Origin: Dietzia aurantiaca
Lineage (GTDB): Bacteria > Actinomycetota > Actinomycetes > Mycobacteriales > Mycobacteriaceae
Assembly: GCF_021033825.1 (NCBI RefSeq)
Contig: NZ_JAIFXZ010000003.1
Coordinates: 62,001-126,000, forward strand
Length of the DNA: 64,000 nt
Reading direction: 5' to 3'
The position numbers and the translations under genes were made by a program. The notes beneath the pieces are model-generated. The model saw only the letters and a program-made list of their open reading frames with translations, searched no databases and was not told the origin of the DNA. Positions 34,759-44,416 of the stretch are shown here, in pieces; position 1 is the stretch's first letter, and each line of letters begins with the position of its first letter.

Positions 34759-36311
34759 GCGGTTCGCGGAACGCAGAGCTCGGTCGGCTCGTCGCGGCCC
34801 CGGACCACCTCGGAGCCCGTGGACTCCCAGCGGCGCGCCTCGGCGGGGTCGGAGGCGGAGACGGCGGCGCCGGAGGCCAGGACCAGCCCGTCGCGGTCCT
34901 TGGCCAGGTCGCACAGGCGCGAGGCCTCGTTGACCGCGTCGCCGATCACGGTGTACTCGAAGCGGTCGTCGGAGCCCACGTAGCCGGCCACCACGTCGCC
35001 GTAGGAGGCACCGATGCCGGCCCGGCAGCCCGGGACCCGCTCGGGGAGCCGCTCGGCCAGCGTGCGGGCGCACGCCACCGTGGCCGTTGCCGGGTCCGCC
35101 ATCGATCTGGGCGCGCCGAACACCACGAGCGCGGCATCGCCGAGGAAGCTGTCGACGATGCCGTCGTACTCCTCCACGGTCTCCACCACCACGGCGAAGA
35201 ACCGGTTGAGCACGTCGACCACCGCCGCCGCCTCGGACCGGGTGGCCATCTCGGTCGAGCCGATGAGGTCCACGAACACCACCCCGACGCGGGAGTCGCG
35301 CCCGCCCAGCTCGGGGTCGTGCAGCTCGGCGGCCTCGGCCACCTCCCGCCCCACGTGGCGGCCGAAGAGATCGCGCAGCCGCTCGCGCTCCTGCAGCCCG
35401 GCGGCCATCTGGTTGAAGCCGCGCTGCAGTTCGCCGAGCTCGGTGCCGTCGTACACCACGACGCGCCGCGACAGGCGTCCCGCGGTGACATCCTCCATCG
35501 CCCAGCGCACGCTGCGCAGCGGGCCGAGCATCGAGCCCGTCGACAGGGAGACCAGCAGGAATCCGGCCAGGAGGGAGGTGGCGGACAGGACGATGATGAC
35601 GACGACGAGGCGTTCCAACGTGAGTGCCCGACCGGCCAGTGTGTAGATCGCCACGATGATCAGACCCGCGATCGGCACGCCGCTGCCCAGGGCCCACGCC
35701 ACCCGGACCCGCGTCATGGCCCCGAGGAAGCGGGCCCGCGGCGCCGTTCCCGTGGACAGCGCGACCGCGGCGACCGGGCGGAGCCCGAAGTCGGTGAACA
35801 GGAACGCCGCACCGCACACGACCATCCCGGAGAAGACGATGGTGAAGCCCACCACCGGGATCGCCGCCGGGTCGATCACGCCGAAGGCCGTGGTGATGAG
35901 CGCGGCGCCGAGGATCCACAGGAAGCCCTGGATGAGCGTCACCCGTCCGGGCAGGCGCAGTGTCCGGGCCCGCTCGCGGTCGGTGGGGTCGCGGCCGTCG
36001 AGGAACCAGCGCACCCGGCGGAAGACCACCGCGCGCACCCATACCAGGCCGAGGACCGTCGCCAGCCCCACGTAGACGGGCACGATCACCGCGTTGGGCC
36101 ACAGGAACCGCGAGGACAGCAGGTGGGGCCCGGGCAGCACGAACAGGATGAGGACCGCCGCGACCGCGATGCCGACCAGGTTCGAGCCCAGCAGCGTCAG
36201 GACCAGCAGGATCCGGACCCGGAGCGAGCGTAGACGGGCGGACTCGCGTTCGCGTCCGAGCAGCACCGAACCCAACTCCGGGCGGCGCAGCAGGGACAGG
36301 TCGAGGCGCAT
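34755..36311 (-). CDS. Membrane-bound class III cyclase with HAMP domain
   Basis: 518 aa. Six membrane helices occupy about residues 30-260. A HAMP segment follows (GPLRSVRWAMEDVTAGRLSR), then the catalytic domain from about 335. Metal aspartates lie in VVFVDLIGSTEMA and SFLGDAALVVFG, and YTVIGDAVNEASRL supplies the Asn and Arg. This architecture matches the mycobacterial Rv1318c-Rv1320c/Rv3645 family, where the membrane part is thought to sense lipids or pH. Divergent from the helicase gene. Confidence 0.92.
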   Translation of the reverse strand: MRLDLSLLRRPELGSVLLGRERESARLRSLRVRILLVLTLLGSNLVGIAVAAVLILFVLPGPHLLSSRFLWPNAVIVPVYVGLATVLGLVWVRAVVFRRVRWFLDGRDPTDRERARTLRLPGRVTLIQGFLWILGAALITTAFGVIDPAAIPVVGFTIVFSGMVVCGAAFLFTDFGLRPVAAVALSTGTAPRARFLGAMTRVRVAWALGSGVPIAGLIIVAIYTLAGRALTLERLVVVIIVLSATSLLAGFLLVSLSTGSMLGPLRSVRWAMEDVTAGRLSRRVVVYDGTELGELQRGFNQMAAGLQERERLRDLFGRHVGREVAEAAELHDPELGGRDSRVGVVFVDLIGSTEMATRSEAAAVVDVLNRFFAVVVETVEEYDGIVDSFLGDAALVVFGAPRSMADPATATVACARTLAERLPERVPGCRAGIGASYGDVVAGYVGSDDRFEYTVIGDAVNEASRLCDLAKDRDGLVLASGAAVSASDPAEARRWESTGSEVVRGRDEPTELCVPRTA

Positions 36312-36539
36312 GATGACTCATCGTGCCACCGCGCGGCACGCGAGGCGACGGTCTCGTGATGCTCTCCGTCACACATGTGGGAAGCGGGGGCGCGCGACGA
36401 GTAGGGTGTGGGCAGTCGGTCCGCACCACGCTTGCCTCGGACCGAGCGGCTGGTCGACCTCCCGTGGTCGCGCACCGGGCGCATCCGTCGATACGGCGGT
36501 GCGACATCCGCGAGCGCGCCGGGCAAGACGCCCCCATCT

Positions 36540-38066
36540 ATGTACGGAGCTTTCTCCTTGTCACGTTCTTTCGCCGATCTCGGCGTTCCCTCCCCCCTGC
36601 TCGACGTCCTCGGCGGCGCCGGCATCGTCACCCCTACGCCCATCCAGGACGCCACGCTCCCCGACGCACTAGCCGGGCGGGACGTGCTGGGCCGCGGCCG
36701 CACCGGCTCCGGCAAGACCTACGCGTTCTGCATCCCACTGGTGGCCCGCCTGGCCGCCTCCGGCGGTAAGCGCAAGAAGGGCGCCCCGCGCGGGCTGATC
36801 CTCGCGCCCACCCGCGAGCTGGCCCGCCAGATCGACGAGACGCTCGCCCCGCTGGCCGCCGCGATGGGCATGCGCACGACCGTGATCTTCGGCGGCGTCT
36901 CGCAGGGCCGTCAGGTCGATGCGCTCAACCGCGGCGTGGACATCGTCGTGGCCTGCCCCGGCCGGCTCGAGGATCTCATGGGGCAGAAGCACTGCAGCCT
37001 GGCGTCGACCGAGGTCACCGTCCTCGACGAGGCCGACCACATGGCCGACCTCGGCTTCCTGCCGGGCGTCACCCGCATCCTGTCGGCCACCCCGAAGGGT
37101 GCCCAGCGGCTGCTGTTCTCCGCGACCCTCGACGAGGGCGTGAGCAAGCTCGTCGACCGGTTCCTGGTGGACCCGGTCGACCATTCCGTCGACGACGGCT
37201 CCGCCACCCCCGGGCCGACCTCCCACTACGTGCTGCGCGTGACCTCAGACGACCGTGTCCGTGCCCTGGCCGACCTGGCCGGCGCCCACGAGCGGACCGT
37301 CATGTTCACCCGCACCAAGCACGGCGCCCGGCGGCTGGCCAAGCAGCTCACCGGCCGCGGCGTGGCGAGCGTGGACCTGCACGGCAACCTCTCGCAGAAC
37401 GCCCGCGTGCGTAACCTCGACGCCTTCTCCTCCGGTGAGGCGACCGTGCTCGTGGCCACCGACATCGCCGCGCGCGGCATCCACGTCGACGACGTGGGGC
37501 TGGTCGTCCACTCCGATCCGCCGGCCGAGCACAAGGCGTACGTCCACCGCTCGGGCCGCACGGCCCGCGCCGGCGCCGTGGGCACCGTCGTGACCGTGGC
37601 GACCCAGGACCAGGTCGGCGAGGTGCGCGGCCTGCTGCGCGCTGCCGGTGTGACCGCCGGGGAGATCGTCCTACCCGAGGGTGACGACGCCGGCGTCGCG
37701 CTCGCCGACGCTCCCGAGCCGCCCCCGCACGTGCCGGGTGGCGCCGGTGGTGCCGACAGCGCGGCCGAGCCGCCGTCCCGCCGGAACCAGGCCCGGCGCA
37801 GCCGTGGCCAGAACCGGCAGCAGCAGGGCGGGGAGCGCGGCCAGGGCCGCGATCAGAATTCAGGCGGGCCGGGCGGTACGGGTGGCGCTCGTCGTCGTCC
37901 TCGTCGTCCCCAGAACGGCGGCGGCCAGGGATCGGCACGTCAGGGCTCGGGCCGTCAGGGTTCCGGCGCGCAGCAGTCCGTCGGCCAGGCCTCGGGCCAG
38001 GGCCGCGGTGGCGCCGGCGGCGGTTCAGGCAGCGGACGTCGTCGCTCCACGCGCGCGGCGGGCTGA
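36540..38066 (+). CDS. DEAD-box RNA helicase
   Basis: 508 aa. The Q motif TPTPIQ is near residue 33. Walker A is GRTGSGKT, where the usual AxT is replaced by GRT. PTRELA, DEAD in TVLDEADHMADLGF, SAT in LLFSATLDEG and HRSGRTARAG complete both RecA domains (to about residue 390). The C-terminal 120 residues are Arg/Gly/Gln-rich low complexity, suited to RNA binding and condensation, as in CsdA/RhlE-type proteins. ATG 36540 has no clear ribosome site, and a 228-bp untranslated region precedes it. Confidence 0.92.
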   Translation: MYGAFSLSRSFADLGVPSPLLDVLGGAGIVTPTPIQDATLPDALAGRDVLGRGRTGSGKTYAFCIPLVARLAASGGKRKKGAPRGLILAPTRELARQIDETLAPLAAAMGMRTTVIFGGVSQGRQVDALNRGVDIVVACPGRLEDLMGQKHCSLASTEVTVLDEADHMADLGFLPGVTRILSATPKGAQRLLFSATLDEGVSKLVDRFLVDPVDHSVDDGSATPGPTSHYVLRVTSDDRVRALADLAGAHERTVMFTRTKHGARRLAKQLTGRGVASVDLHGNLSQNARVRNLDAFSSGEATVLVATDIAARGIHVDDVGLVVHSDPPAEHKAYVHRSGRTARAGAVGTVVTVATQDQVGEVRGLLRAAGVTAGEIVLPEGDDAGVALADAPEPPPHVPGGAGGADSAAEPPSRRNQARRSRGQNRQQQGGERGQGRDQNSGGPGGTGGARRRPRRPQNGGGQGSARQGSGRQGSGAQQSVGQASGQGRGGAGGGSGSGRRRSTRAAG

Positions 38067-38104
38067 GCCTGCGGATCGCGTGTGGTCCGCGGCTACCGCG
38101 GCCG

Positions 38105-38929
38105 TCAGCCGAAGATCGTGATGGACTGACGGCTGATCGCGGCGAGCTCGCCGCCGGGCAACCAGAGCATCGCGTGCGTGTGCGCGTAACCGTCGCGGGC
38201 CGAGTCGGTCGTGGCGCGGTAGGCGAAATCGGTGGTGCCGGGGACGGACTGCGGGCCGATCTCGGCGATCAGCTCGAGGGTCCAGGTGAGACTGCTGCCG
38301 GGCGCGAAGCCGTCGAGCATCTGCAGGGGCGCCGGCGGCCAGGCGTCGGCGAGCAGTACCAGATGCTCCTCGGCGAGGTGCTGCGGCTTCTCGCGCAGAC
38401 CGGTCCAACCGGAGATGTCATGACTGTCCGAGCCGCTGAACGGCATCTGGCCGCCGACCTGGCGTAGCTCGACAAACTGGTAGAACTCGGGCGTGAGCTT
38501 CTCGATGTAGGGGAACGCCTCGATCGACGAGGGCTCGGGCAGCGTCGGGGCCCCATGCGTCGGTGCGACCGACAGCGCCGACTCGCGGTGCTTGCCGAAC
38601 GCCGCCAGCGCGGTGGCCACCACCTCGCCGGACTGGCGCAGCGTGGCCTGGCACTGGGTCACGTTCGAGCCGACGCGCAGGACCTCGGCCGCCAAGTCGA
38701 CCGGGCCGGGCGTGGCGGGGCCGACGAAGGACACGGTGATCGATCGCAGCGGCGGCACGGTGTCGGGCTTACCGGTGGTGGCGGACAGCTCGGCGATCCG
38801 GCCCTTCATCGCCGCCAGCAGCAGCGCCCCCGTGAGACCCCCGAAGATGGCCCGGCCCTGGGTCCAACCGGACTCGACCTCGATCGTCCCGCCGTGAGCG
38901 GCGGCCTCCAACATGCTCGTCAGCGACAT
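38105..38929 (-). CDS. Acyl-CoA thioesterase-like protein (TesB-type double hotdog)
   Basis: 274 aa. GWTQGRAIFGGLTGALLLAAM near residue 20 is the first hotdog helix. VSFVGPATPGPVDLAAEVLR and TQCQATLRQSGEVVATALAAFG follow. The C-terminal half has the second fold ending HTHAMLWLPGGELAAISRQS. Likely hydrolyses a CoA thioester in fatty acid metabolism; it neighbours a desaturase on the same strand (24 bp downstream of it), which supports a lipid role. Confidence 0.82.
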   Translation of the reverse strand: MSLTSMLEAAAHGGTIEVESGWTQGRAIFGGLTGALLLAAMKGRIAELSATTGKPDTVPPLRSITVSFVGPATPGPVDLAAEVLRVGSNVTQCQATLRQSGEVVATALAAFGKHRESALSVAPTHGAPTLPEPSSIEAFPYIEKLTPEFYQFVELRQVGGQMPFSGSDSHDISGWTGLREKPQHLAEEHLVLLADAWPPAPLQMLDGFAPGSSLTWTLELIAEIGPQSVPGTTDFAYRATTDSARDGYAHTHAMLWLPGGELAAISRQSITIFG

Positions 38930-38953
38930 GCGGCCCAGTCTGCCAGTGCCGAC

Positions 38954-40159
38954 TCAGCGCGCCGCTCGGGCCCGTCGTTTACGCAGACCGGCGAGCGCCG
39001 TGGCCAGGCCCGGCATGGGCGGCCCCGGGGCGAACATCTTCTCGCTGCGGGTTTCCGGGGCGTCGTCGGCGGTGCGGCGCAGGTAGCGGTCCGGCAGGGA
39101 CAGTCGCGCGATGGTCCGCCACGCCTGCAGGTACTGCTTCCACAGCGGGCCGGTCACGTACGGCAGGTCGTAGCGCTCGCACAGGTCGCGGACCTTGAGC
39201 GAGATCTCCGAGTACCGGTTGGACGGCAGGTCGGGGAACATGTGGTGTTCGATCTGGAACGACAGGTTGCCCGACATGAGGTTCATGACCGGGCCGCCGT
39301 CGAGGTTGGCGCTGCCGAGCATCTGGCGCAGGTACCACTCCGCCCGGGTCTCGGTCTCTACATCTGTCAAGGTGAACTTCTCGGCACCGTCCGGGAAGTG
39401 CCCGCAGAAGATCACCGCGTTGGTCCAGATGTTGCGAATGATGTTGGCGGTGACCGCCGCGGTGAGGGCCTGGCGGCCGCCCGGCCCGGCGAGGACGGGA
39501 AAGAGGATGTAGTCCTTGAGGATCTGCTTGCCGGCCTTCACGATGAAGCGGCGGGCGCGGCGCCGCTCCTCCGGGGCTTCGGTCGAGCCCGGCAACGCGG
39601 CGCTCAGACTCACCGCCTGCAGCCCTATGCCCCATTCGAAGCCCGCCATGAGAAGGGTGTTGACCAGCACGTTCGCGGAGTACCGCGGCTTCCACGGCAC
39701 GTCGCGGGTGACGCGGAGGACGCCGTATCCCACGTCGTCGTCCATCCCGATGATGTTGGTGAACTTGTGGTGCAGGTGGTTGTGGGTGTGCTTCCAGTCG
39801 GCCGCGTTGCCGACGAGGTCCCATTCCCAGGTGGTCGAGTGGATCTCGGGGTCGTTCATCCAGTCCCACTGGCCGTGCATGATGTTGTGGCCGAGTTCCA
39901 TGTTCTCGAGGATCTTGGCCACCGCCAGCACGCCGGTGCCCAGCGCCCACACGGTCCGATTCCGGGCCCCGAAGTACAGCAGCGCGCGCGAGGAGATCTC
40001 CAGCCCGCGCTGCAACCGGATGATGCTGTGGATGTACCGGTAGTCGCGATCCCCGCGGGATTCCAGGACCTCGGCGCGGATCGCGTCGAGCTCCCGTCCC
40101 AACTCCTCGATCTGTGCCTGATCGAGGTGGGCGTACTCACCTACTTCGGAGATCGCCAT
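38954..40159 (-). CDS. Membrane fatty acid desaturase (second paralogue)
   Basis: 401 aa. Histidine boxes ELGHNIMHGQW, THNHLHHKFTN and QIEHHMFP line up with those of the gene at 30623-31846. The two proteins share long identical blocks, for example [20 protein letters not shown] and [12 protein letters not shown]. They differ most in residues 160-240 and in the C-terminal tail. In box 2 this copy has Leu where the paralogue has His. It may differ in substrate or regulation. The thioesterase gene follows after 24 bp. Confidence 0.9.
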   Translation of the reverse strand: MAISEVGEYAHLDQAQIEELGRELDAIRAEVLESRGDRDYRYIHSIIRLQRGLEISSRALLYFGARNRTVWALGTGVLAVAKILENMELGHNIMHGQWDWMNDPEIHSTTWEWDLVGNAADWKHTHNHLHHKFTNIIGMDDDVGYGVLRVTRDVPWKPRYSANVLVNTLLMAGFEWGIGLQAVSLSAALPGSTEAPEERRRARRFIVKAGKQILKDYILFPVLAGPGGRQALTAAVTANIIRNIWTNAVIFCGHFPDGAEKFTLTDVETETRAEWYLRQMLGSANLDGGPVMNLMSGNLSFQIEHHMFPDLPSNRYSEISLKVRDLCERYDLPYVTGPLWKQYLQAWRTIARLSLPDRYLRRTADDAPETRSEKMFAPGPPMPGLATALAGLRKRRARAAR

Positions 40160-40250
40160 GACCTGAGCCTAAGCCTCCCCGGAGTCCACGGCTACTGCTA
40201 TGGCCTCTGGGTGGGGCCGTTCGTGACGACCCTCACGCGGGCGGGCCACT

Positions 40251-41261
40251 TCAGTCACTCCAGGCCCGCCGCAGCACCTCGAGCGAGCCGTGCGCACGCT
40301 CGGGCGACGAGCCGATCGGGGCGATCATCAACTCGTCGGCGCCCGCGCGGTGCGCGAACTCGGTGAGGTAATCGCGCACAGTCGCGCCGTCGCCGCACGC
40401 GGTGTAGCTGATCATGTGGAGGATCTGGCGGCCGCCGGCCGACTCCATGACCATGTCGAGTTCCTCGTCGGTGAAGTTGCGACCCCGCCCGGCCATGAGC
40501 TTGACCCGCTGGCGGCGGTACCAGTACAGCTCCTGCTCGGCCCGCGCGGCGTCGTCGTCGGCAACTACATTGACCGCGGCGATCATGTACGGCTCCGACA
40601 GCTGCTCGCTGGGCTGGAACCGCTCACGGTAGACCGCGGACGCCTGTTCCAGGGCGTCCGGCGCGAAGTGCGAGGCGAAGGCGTACGGCAGCCCGTACGC
40701 CGCGGCGAGCTGGGCGCCGAACAGCGAGGACCCGAGGATGTAGAGGGGCACCTTGGTGCCGCGGCCGGGCACCGCCACGATCCCGCGCGTGCGGGCCATG
40801 TCGCTGGGCGAGTCGCCGAGGAAGGCCTGCAGTTCGCGCACGTCGTCGGGGAAGGTCTCGGCGGCGGACGGCTCCCGGCGCAGTGCGCGCAGGGTCTGCG
40901 GATCGGTGCCGGGCGCGCGGCCCAGGCCCAGGTCGATGCGGCCCGGGTGCAGCTCGGCGAGGGTGCCGAACTGCTCGGCGATCACGATCGGCGAGTGGTT
41001 GGGCAGCATCACGCCGCCGGAGCCCAGTCGGATGATCGAGGTCCGCGCGGCGATGTGCGCCATGAGCACCGCCGGCGCGGAGGAGGCGATCGACGGCATG
41101 TTGTGGTGCTCGGAGTACCAGACCCGCTCGTAGCCGAGCTCCTCCGCCTTCTGCGCCAGCGCGACCGAGTCCTGCAGCCCCTCCCCGACGGTCTGCCCGG
41201 GGCGGACGGACGCGAAGTCGATGACGGACAGGGGCAGGGCGCGGAAGTCAGAGGCGGGCAT
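40251..41261 (-). CDS. LLM-class flavin-dependent oxidoreductase (YhbW-like)
   Basis: 336 aa of the luciferase-like family. The start [20 protein letters not shown] followed by the [20 protein letters not shown] segment is characteristic of the LLM subgroup 1 (MsnO8/YhbW). [16 protein letters not shown] forms the phosphate-binding part. The flavin could be FMN or F420; YhbW-type members use FMN. Substrate unknown. ATG 41261 is the family start. Divergent from thiM with 69 bp between. Confidence 0.88.
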   Translation of the reverse strand: MPASDFRALPLSVIDFASVRPGQTVGEGLQDSVALAQKAEELGYERVWYSEHHNMPSIASSAPAVLMAHIAARTSIIRLGSGGVMLPNHSPIVIAEQFGTLAELHPGRIDLGLGRAPGTDPQTLRALRREPSAAETFPDDVRELQAFLGDSPSDMARTRGIVAVPGRGTKVPLYILGSSLFGAQLAAAYGLPYAFASHFAPDALEQASAVYRERFQPSEQLSEPYMIAAVNVVADDDAARAEQELYWYRRQRVKLMAGRGRNFTDEELDMVMESAGGRQILHMISYTACGDGATVRDYLTEFAHRAGADELMIAPIGSSPERAHGSLEVLRRAWSD

Positions 41262-41330
41262 ACCCCGTGCAACCCGCCCCCTCGGCCGGCTATTCCGGGG
41301 AGCGGTGGTGCCGCACGGCACACTGGGGGC

Positions 41331-42191
41331 ATGCCTGATGCAACCGAGCAGAGCCCCGCCGATCCCGCCGCCACGGTCGCCCGTCTGGTGACGCTGCTGC
41401 GGGAGTCGAGTCCGCTGGTGCACTGCCTGACCAACTCGGTGGTCCGCGAGATCACGGCCGACGTGCTGCTCGCGGCGGGTGCGGCTCCGGCCATGGTCGA
41501 CCACCCGGCCGAGGCCGGCGACTTCGCGTCGATCGCCTCGGGCGTGCTCGTCAACGTCGGCAACCCGACGAGCGAGCAGATCAAGGGCATGCACGCGGCC
41601 ATCGCGTCGGCGCGCGAGCACTCCACGCCGTGGGTGCTGGACCCGGTCGCGGTGGGCGGCCTGACGCTGCGCACGGACCTGGCCACCGGCTGGCTCGACC
41701 ACTCCCCCGCGGCCATCCGGGCCAACGCCTCGGAGATCGTGGCGCTGGCCGGGGCGGGCGCGGGCGGCCGCGGCGTGGATTCCACCGCCACCGTCTCCAG
41801 CGCGCTGCTGCCGGCGCTCGAGTTGTCCGCCCGCACGGGCGGCACTGTCGCGATCTCGGGCGACAGGGATCTCGTCATCACCCAGACCGACGGGCCCACC
41901 CGGGCGACGTGGATCGACTCCGGCCATCCGCTGCTGCAGAAGGTCATCGGCACCGGCTGCGCGCTGGGCGCGTTGACGGCCGGCTATCTCGCGGTCGCGC
42001 GCTCGGCGGACATCTCCGATCACGACGCCGTGGTGGCCGCCCACGCCCACATCGGCGCGGCGGGCACGGCCGCGGGCACTGTGGCGATGGGGCCGGGCTC
42101 GTTCGCGATGGCGTGGCTGGACGCGTTGTACTCGCTGGAGCCGGAGCAGATCGCCGAGCTCGCGGTGCTGACGATCGCCGATGCCGAGTGA
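41331..42191 (+). CDS. thiM: Hydroxyethylthiazole kinase
   Basis: 286 aa. Phosphorylates 4-methyl-5-(2-hydroxyethyl)thiazole for salvage into thiamine. [24 protein letters not shown] is the N-terminal substrate region, split here as [12 protein letters not shown] and [29 protein letters not shown] and the catalytic-cysteine loop [15 protein letters not shown] are present. Only 69 bp lie upstream, too short for a full TPP riboswitch, and none is seen. Coupled to thiE by a GTGA overlap. Confidence 0.94.
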   Translation: MPDATEQSPADPAATVARLVTLLRESSPLVHCLTNSVVREITADVLLAAGAAPAMVDHPAEAGDFASIASGVLVNVGNPTSEQIKGMHAAIASAREHSTPWVLDPVAVGGLTLRTDLATGWLDHSPAAIRANASEIVALAGAGAGGRGVDSTATVSSALLPALELSARTGGTVAISGDRDLVITQTDGPTRATWIDSGHPLLQKVIGTGCALGALTAGYLAVARSADISDHDAVVAAHAHIGAAGTAAGTVAMGPGSFAMAWLDALYSLEPEQIAELAVLTIADAE

Positions 42192-42895
42192 GCCCGCCGG
42201 CCGCGCGCCGCCGCGCCGCCGAGGCGACCGACTGGCGCCTGTACCTGGTCACCGATCCGCATCTGGGCGGCGGGCGGGACGCGGTGCCACAGATCGTCGC
42301 CGACGCGGTGCTGGGCGGGGTGGGCGTGGTCCAGGTGCGAGATAAGGAGTGTGACGACGACGAGTTCGCCGCCCACGCCGCCGCCATCGCCGCGGCGGCG
42401 GATCGCGCCGCGTCCGAGGTGGGTCGCCACGTTCCGGTGTTCGTCAACGATCGGCTCGAGGTGGCGCGCGAGCTGGGCCTGCACCTGCACATCGGTCAGC
42501 GGGACGAGCCGTTGGCGCGGGCCCGGGCGGCGCTGCCGGGCGAGCTGATGCTGGGCTTGTCGATCGAATCGGATGTGCAGTTGGTCGAGTCGCTCGCCGA
42601 TCCGTCGGTGGCCCCGGACGTGATCGGGGTGAGCCCGGTGTGGTCGACCGCCACCAAGACCGACACCGCCCCTGCGCTGGGCGTGCAGGGCGCGGACCGG
42701 ATCGCGCGGGTGGCCGCGGACGCCGGGGTGCGGTCGGTGGGCATCGGCGGGGTGGGGCCGGCCAACGTCGCAGATCTCGCGACCACCGCGCTGGACGGGG
42801 TGTGCGTGGTCTCGGCCATCATGGCCGCCCCGGACCCGCGCGCGGCCGCCGCGGATCTGCTCTCCCGCTGGGAGACCGGCCGCGGAACCCGCTGA
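42188..42895 (+). CDS. thiE: Thiamine-phosphate synthase
   Basis: 235 aa. Joins HMP-pyrophosphate and thiazole phosphate to thiamine phosphate. The TIM barrel shows [52 protein letters not shown] and [20 protein letters not shown]. Start GTG 42188 overlaps the thiM stop (GTGA), so the pair is one operon for thiazole salvage. Its stop codon lies inside copy 5 of the 47-bp palindrome. Confidence 0.93.
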   Translation: MSPPAARRRAAEATDWRLYLVTDPHLGGGRDAVPQIVADAVLGGVGVVQVRDKECDDDEFAAHAAAIAAAADRAASEVGRHVPVFVNDRLEVARELGLHLHIGQRDEPLARARAALPGELMLGLSIESDVQLVESLADPSVAPDVIGVSPVWSTATKTDTAPALGVQGADRIARVAADAGVRSVGIGGVGPANVADLATTALDGVCVVSAIMAAPDPRAAAADLLSRWETGRGTR

Positions 42896-42938
42896 CCTGC
42901 GGTGCCCTGAACGGGATGAGCAGGGCACCGCAGGTCAG
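42892..42938. repeat. 47-bp palindromic repeat, copy 5 (spacer class A)
   Basis: Arms CTGACCTGCGGTGCCCTG and CAGGGCACCGCAGGTCAG are exact complements around AACGGGATGAG. It has the same compensated stem pair as copy 4. The first bases overlap the thiE stop TGA (42893-42895), so it is the 3' end structure of the thiM-thiE mRNA. Confidence 0.95.
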
Positions 42939-43028
42939 GGGCCCTGCCCATCAGGCGGCCGGCCCAGGCGGTGAGCGGGACGCGCGAATCGCAGCCGCCC
43001 CACCGACGGCACCCGTAGGTTCGGCCCT

Positions 43029-43943
43029 ATGCAGACACCGTCGCCGACAGACCTTCCCGACGAGCCGTTGCCGATCCTGTTCGGCGCGAACATCGACCCG
43101 CTGTGGACCGAGGGCGCCGATCCGGTGGGCCGGGCGCTGGACGCCGAGAACGCCGGGTTCGACTTCGTCACCATTCAGGATCACCCGTACCAGCAGCGGT
43201 TCCACGACACGTGGACGCTGCTGACGTTCATCGCGGCCCGGACCGAGCGCCTCACCGTGGTGCCGACCGTGGCGTGCCTGCCACTGCGGCCGCCGGCGAT
43301 GCTGGCCAAATCCGCGTCGAGTCTCGACAAGCTCACCGGCGGGCGCGTGCAGCTGGGACTCGGTGCAGGCGCGTTCTGGACGGCGATCGCCGCGATGGGC
43401 GGGCCCGAGCGTTCGCCCAGGGAGGCGGCGGATGCGTTGACGGAGGCGGTCGACGTGATCCACGCGATGTGGTCCGGCCAACGCTCGGTGAAGGTACCGG
43501 GCGAGTACTACCGCCTCGACGGCAGCAAACCCGGCCCGCCACCGAGTGGGGATCTCGGGATCTGGACGGGCGCCTACGGGCCGCGGATGCTGCGGCTGAC
43601 CGGGGCGAAGGCCCGCGGCTGGATGCCCTCGCTGGGATTCCTGCCGGTGGACGAGCTTCCGGCGGTGGTGGCCCGCCTGGACGAGGCGGCACGGGAGGCC
43701 GGCCGGGATCCTTCGCGAATCCGGAAGGTGTACAACCTCAACGGCATGATCGGCGCCGAGTCCGGGACGCCGTTCGCGGGTTCGGCCGCGCAGTGGGCGG
43801 ATCAGATCGCCGGGTTGGTGTCCGAGCAGGGCATGAACGGCTTCGCCTATTGGCCCGACGACGACCACGACCGTCAACTCGCGATCTTCGCCGACGAGGT
43901 GGTGCCGCGGGTGCGGGAGTTGCTGCCGTCAGACCGGCCCTGA
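43029..43943 (+). CDS. LLM-class flavin-dependent oxidoreductase, probably F420-type
   Basis: 304 aa. PILFGANIDPLWTEGADPVG at the start, GFDFVTIQDHPYQQRFHDTW near residue 43 and GRVQLGLGAGAFWTAIAAMG near 108 are luciferase-like motifs. The IQDHPY segment is common among F420-dependent members of actinobacteria. Substrate unknown. It starts 91 bp after copy 5 of the palindrome. Not closely related to the other LLM protein at 40251-41261. Confidence 0.85.
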   Translation: MQTPSPTDLPDEPLPILFGANIDPLWTEGADPVGRALDAENAGFDFVTIQDHPYQQRFHDTWTLLTFIAARTERLTVVPTVACLPLRPPAMLAKSASSLDKLTGGRVQLGLGAGAFWTAIAAMGGPERSPREAADALTEAVDVIHAMWSGQRSVKVPGEYYRLDGSKPGPPPSGDLGIWTGAYGPRMLRLTGAKARGWMPSLGFLPVDELPAVVARLDEAAREAGRDPSRIRKVYNLNGMIGAESGTPFAGSAAQWADQIAGLVSEQGMNGFAYWPDDDHDRQLAIFADEVVPRVRELLPSDRP

Positions 43944-44037
43944 CCCGGATCCTCACTCCGTAAGTGGCCGTGGGCCTTCCTTGTTCCCTTTTCGGATTCG
44001 AGCGAGTCCCGACCCGGCTCAGCGTATTTTCGAGGTT

Positions 44038-44409
44038 ATGAGCCGTAAGCCACTCGAGATCACCCTGGTCGAGTTCCCCAGCACGTCCATGTCCGCCACC
44101 TCCGACTTCCTGGAGAAGGTGTGCGGGTGGACGCCCACCGTGTACGGGCCGTCGTACAGCAATCTGGTCGGCGGCGGGATCGACGTGGGGGTGCAGGGCG
44201 ACGCCCACGAACAGTCTCCGGCGCCGCTCATGGTGATCCGGGTGAGCGACCTCGACGAGGCCCGCGAGCAGGTCGAGGCCGCAGGCGGCGTGGTGACGTT
44301 CGGCCCGTTCGATTTTCCCGGCGGCCGGCGCTTTCACTTCCGCGAGCCCGGCGGGAACGAGATGGCGATGTGGGTGGCGGTGACGCGACCCGACCCGCCG
44401 ACCGAGTAG
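44038..44409 (+). CDS. VOC family protein (glyoxalase/bleomycin-resistance fold)
   Basis: 123 aa. The order is ITLVEFPSTSMSATSDFLEK (first beta-alpha unit), GGIDVGVQGD, LMVIRVSDLDEAREQVEAAG, then FPGGRRFHFREPGGNEMAMW, the second metal-ligand unit with its FxxPxGN-like end. Many such proteins are isomerases or lyases of small thiol adducts; the function here is unknown. Its end is 7 bp from the convergent AraC gene stop. Confidence 0.87.
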   Translation: MSRKPLEITLVEFPSTSMSATSDFLEKVCGWTPTVYGPSYSNLVGGGIDVGVQGDAHEQSPAPLMVIRVSDLDEAREQVEAAGGVVTFGPFDFPGGRRFHFREPGGNEMAMWVAVTRPDPPTE

Positions 44410-44416
44410 GGCCCGC

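Noticed and set aside
41262-41330. A TPP riboswitch before thiM
   Set aside because: The gap to the divergent gene is 69 bp, too short for the full aptamer, and the conserved CTGAGA core is absent.
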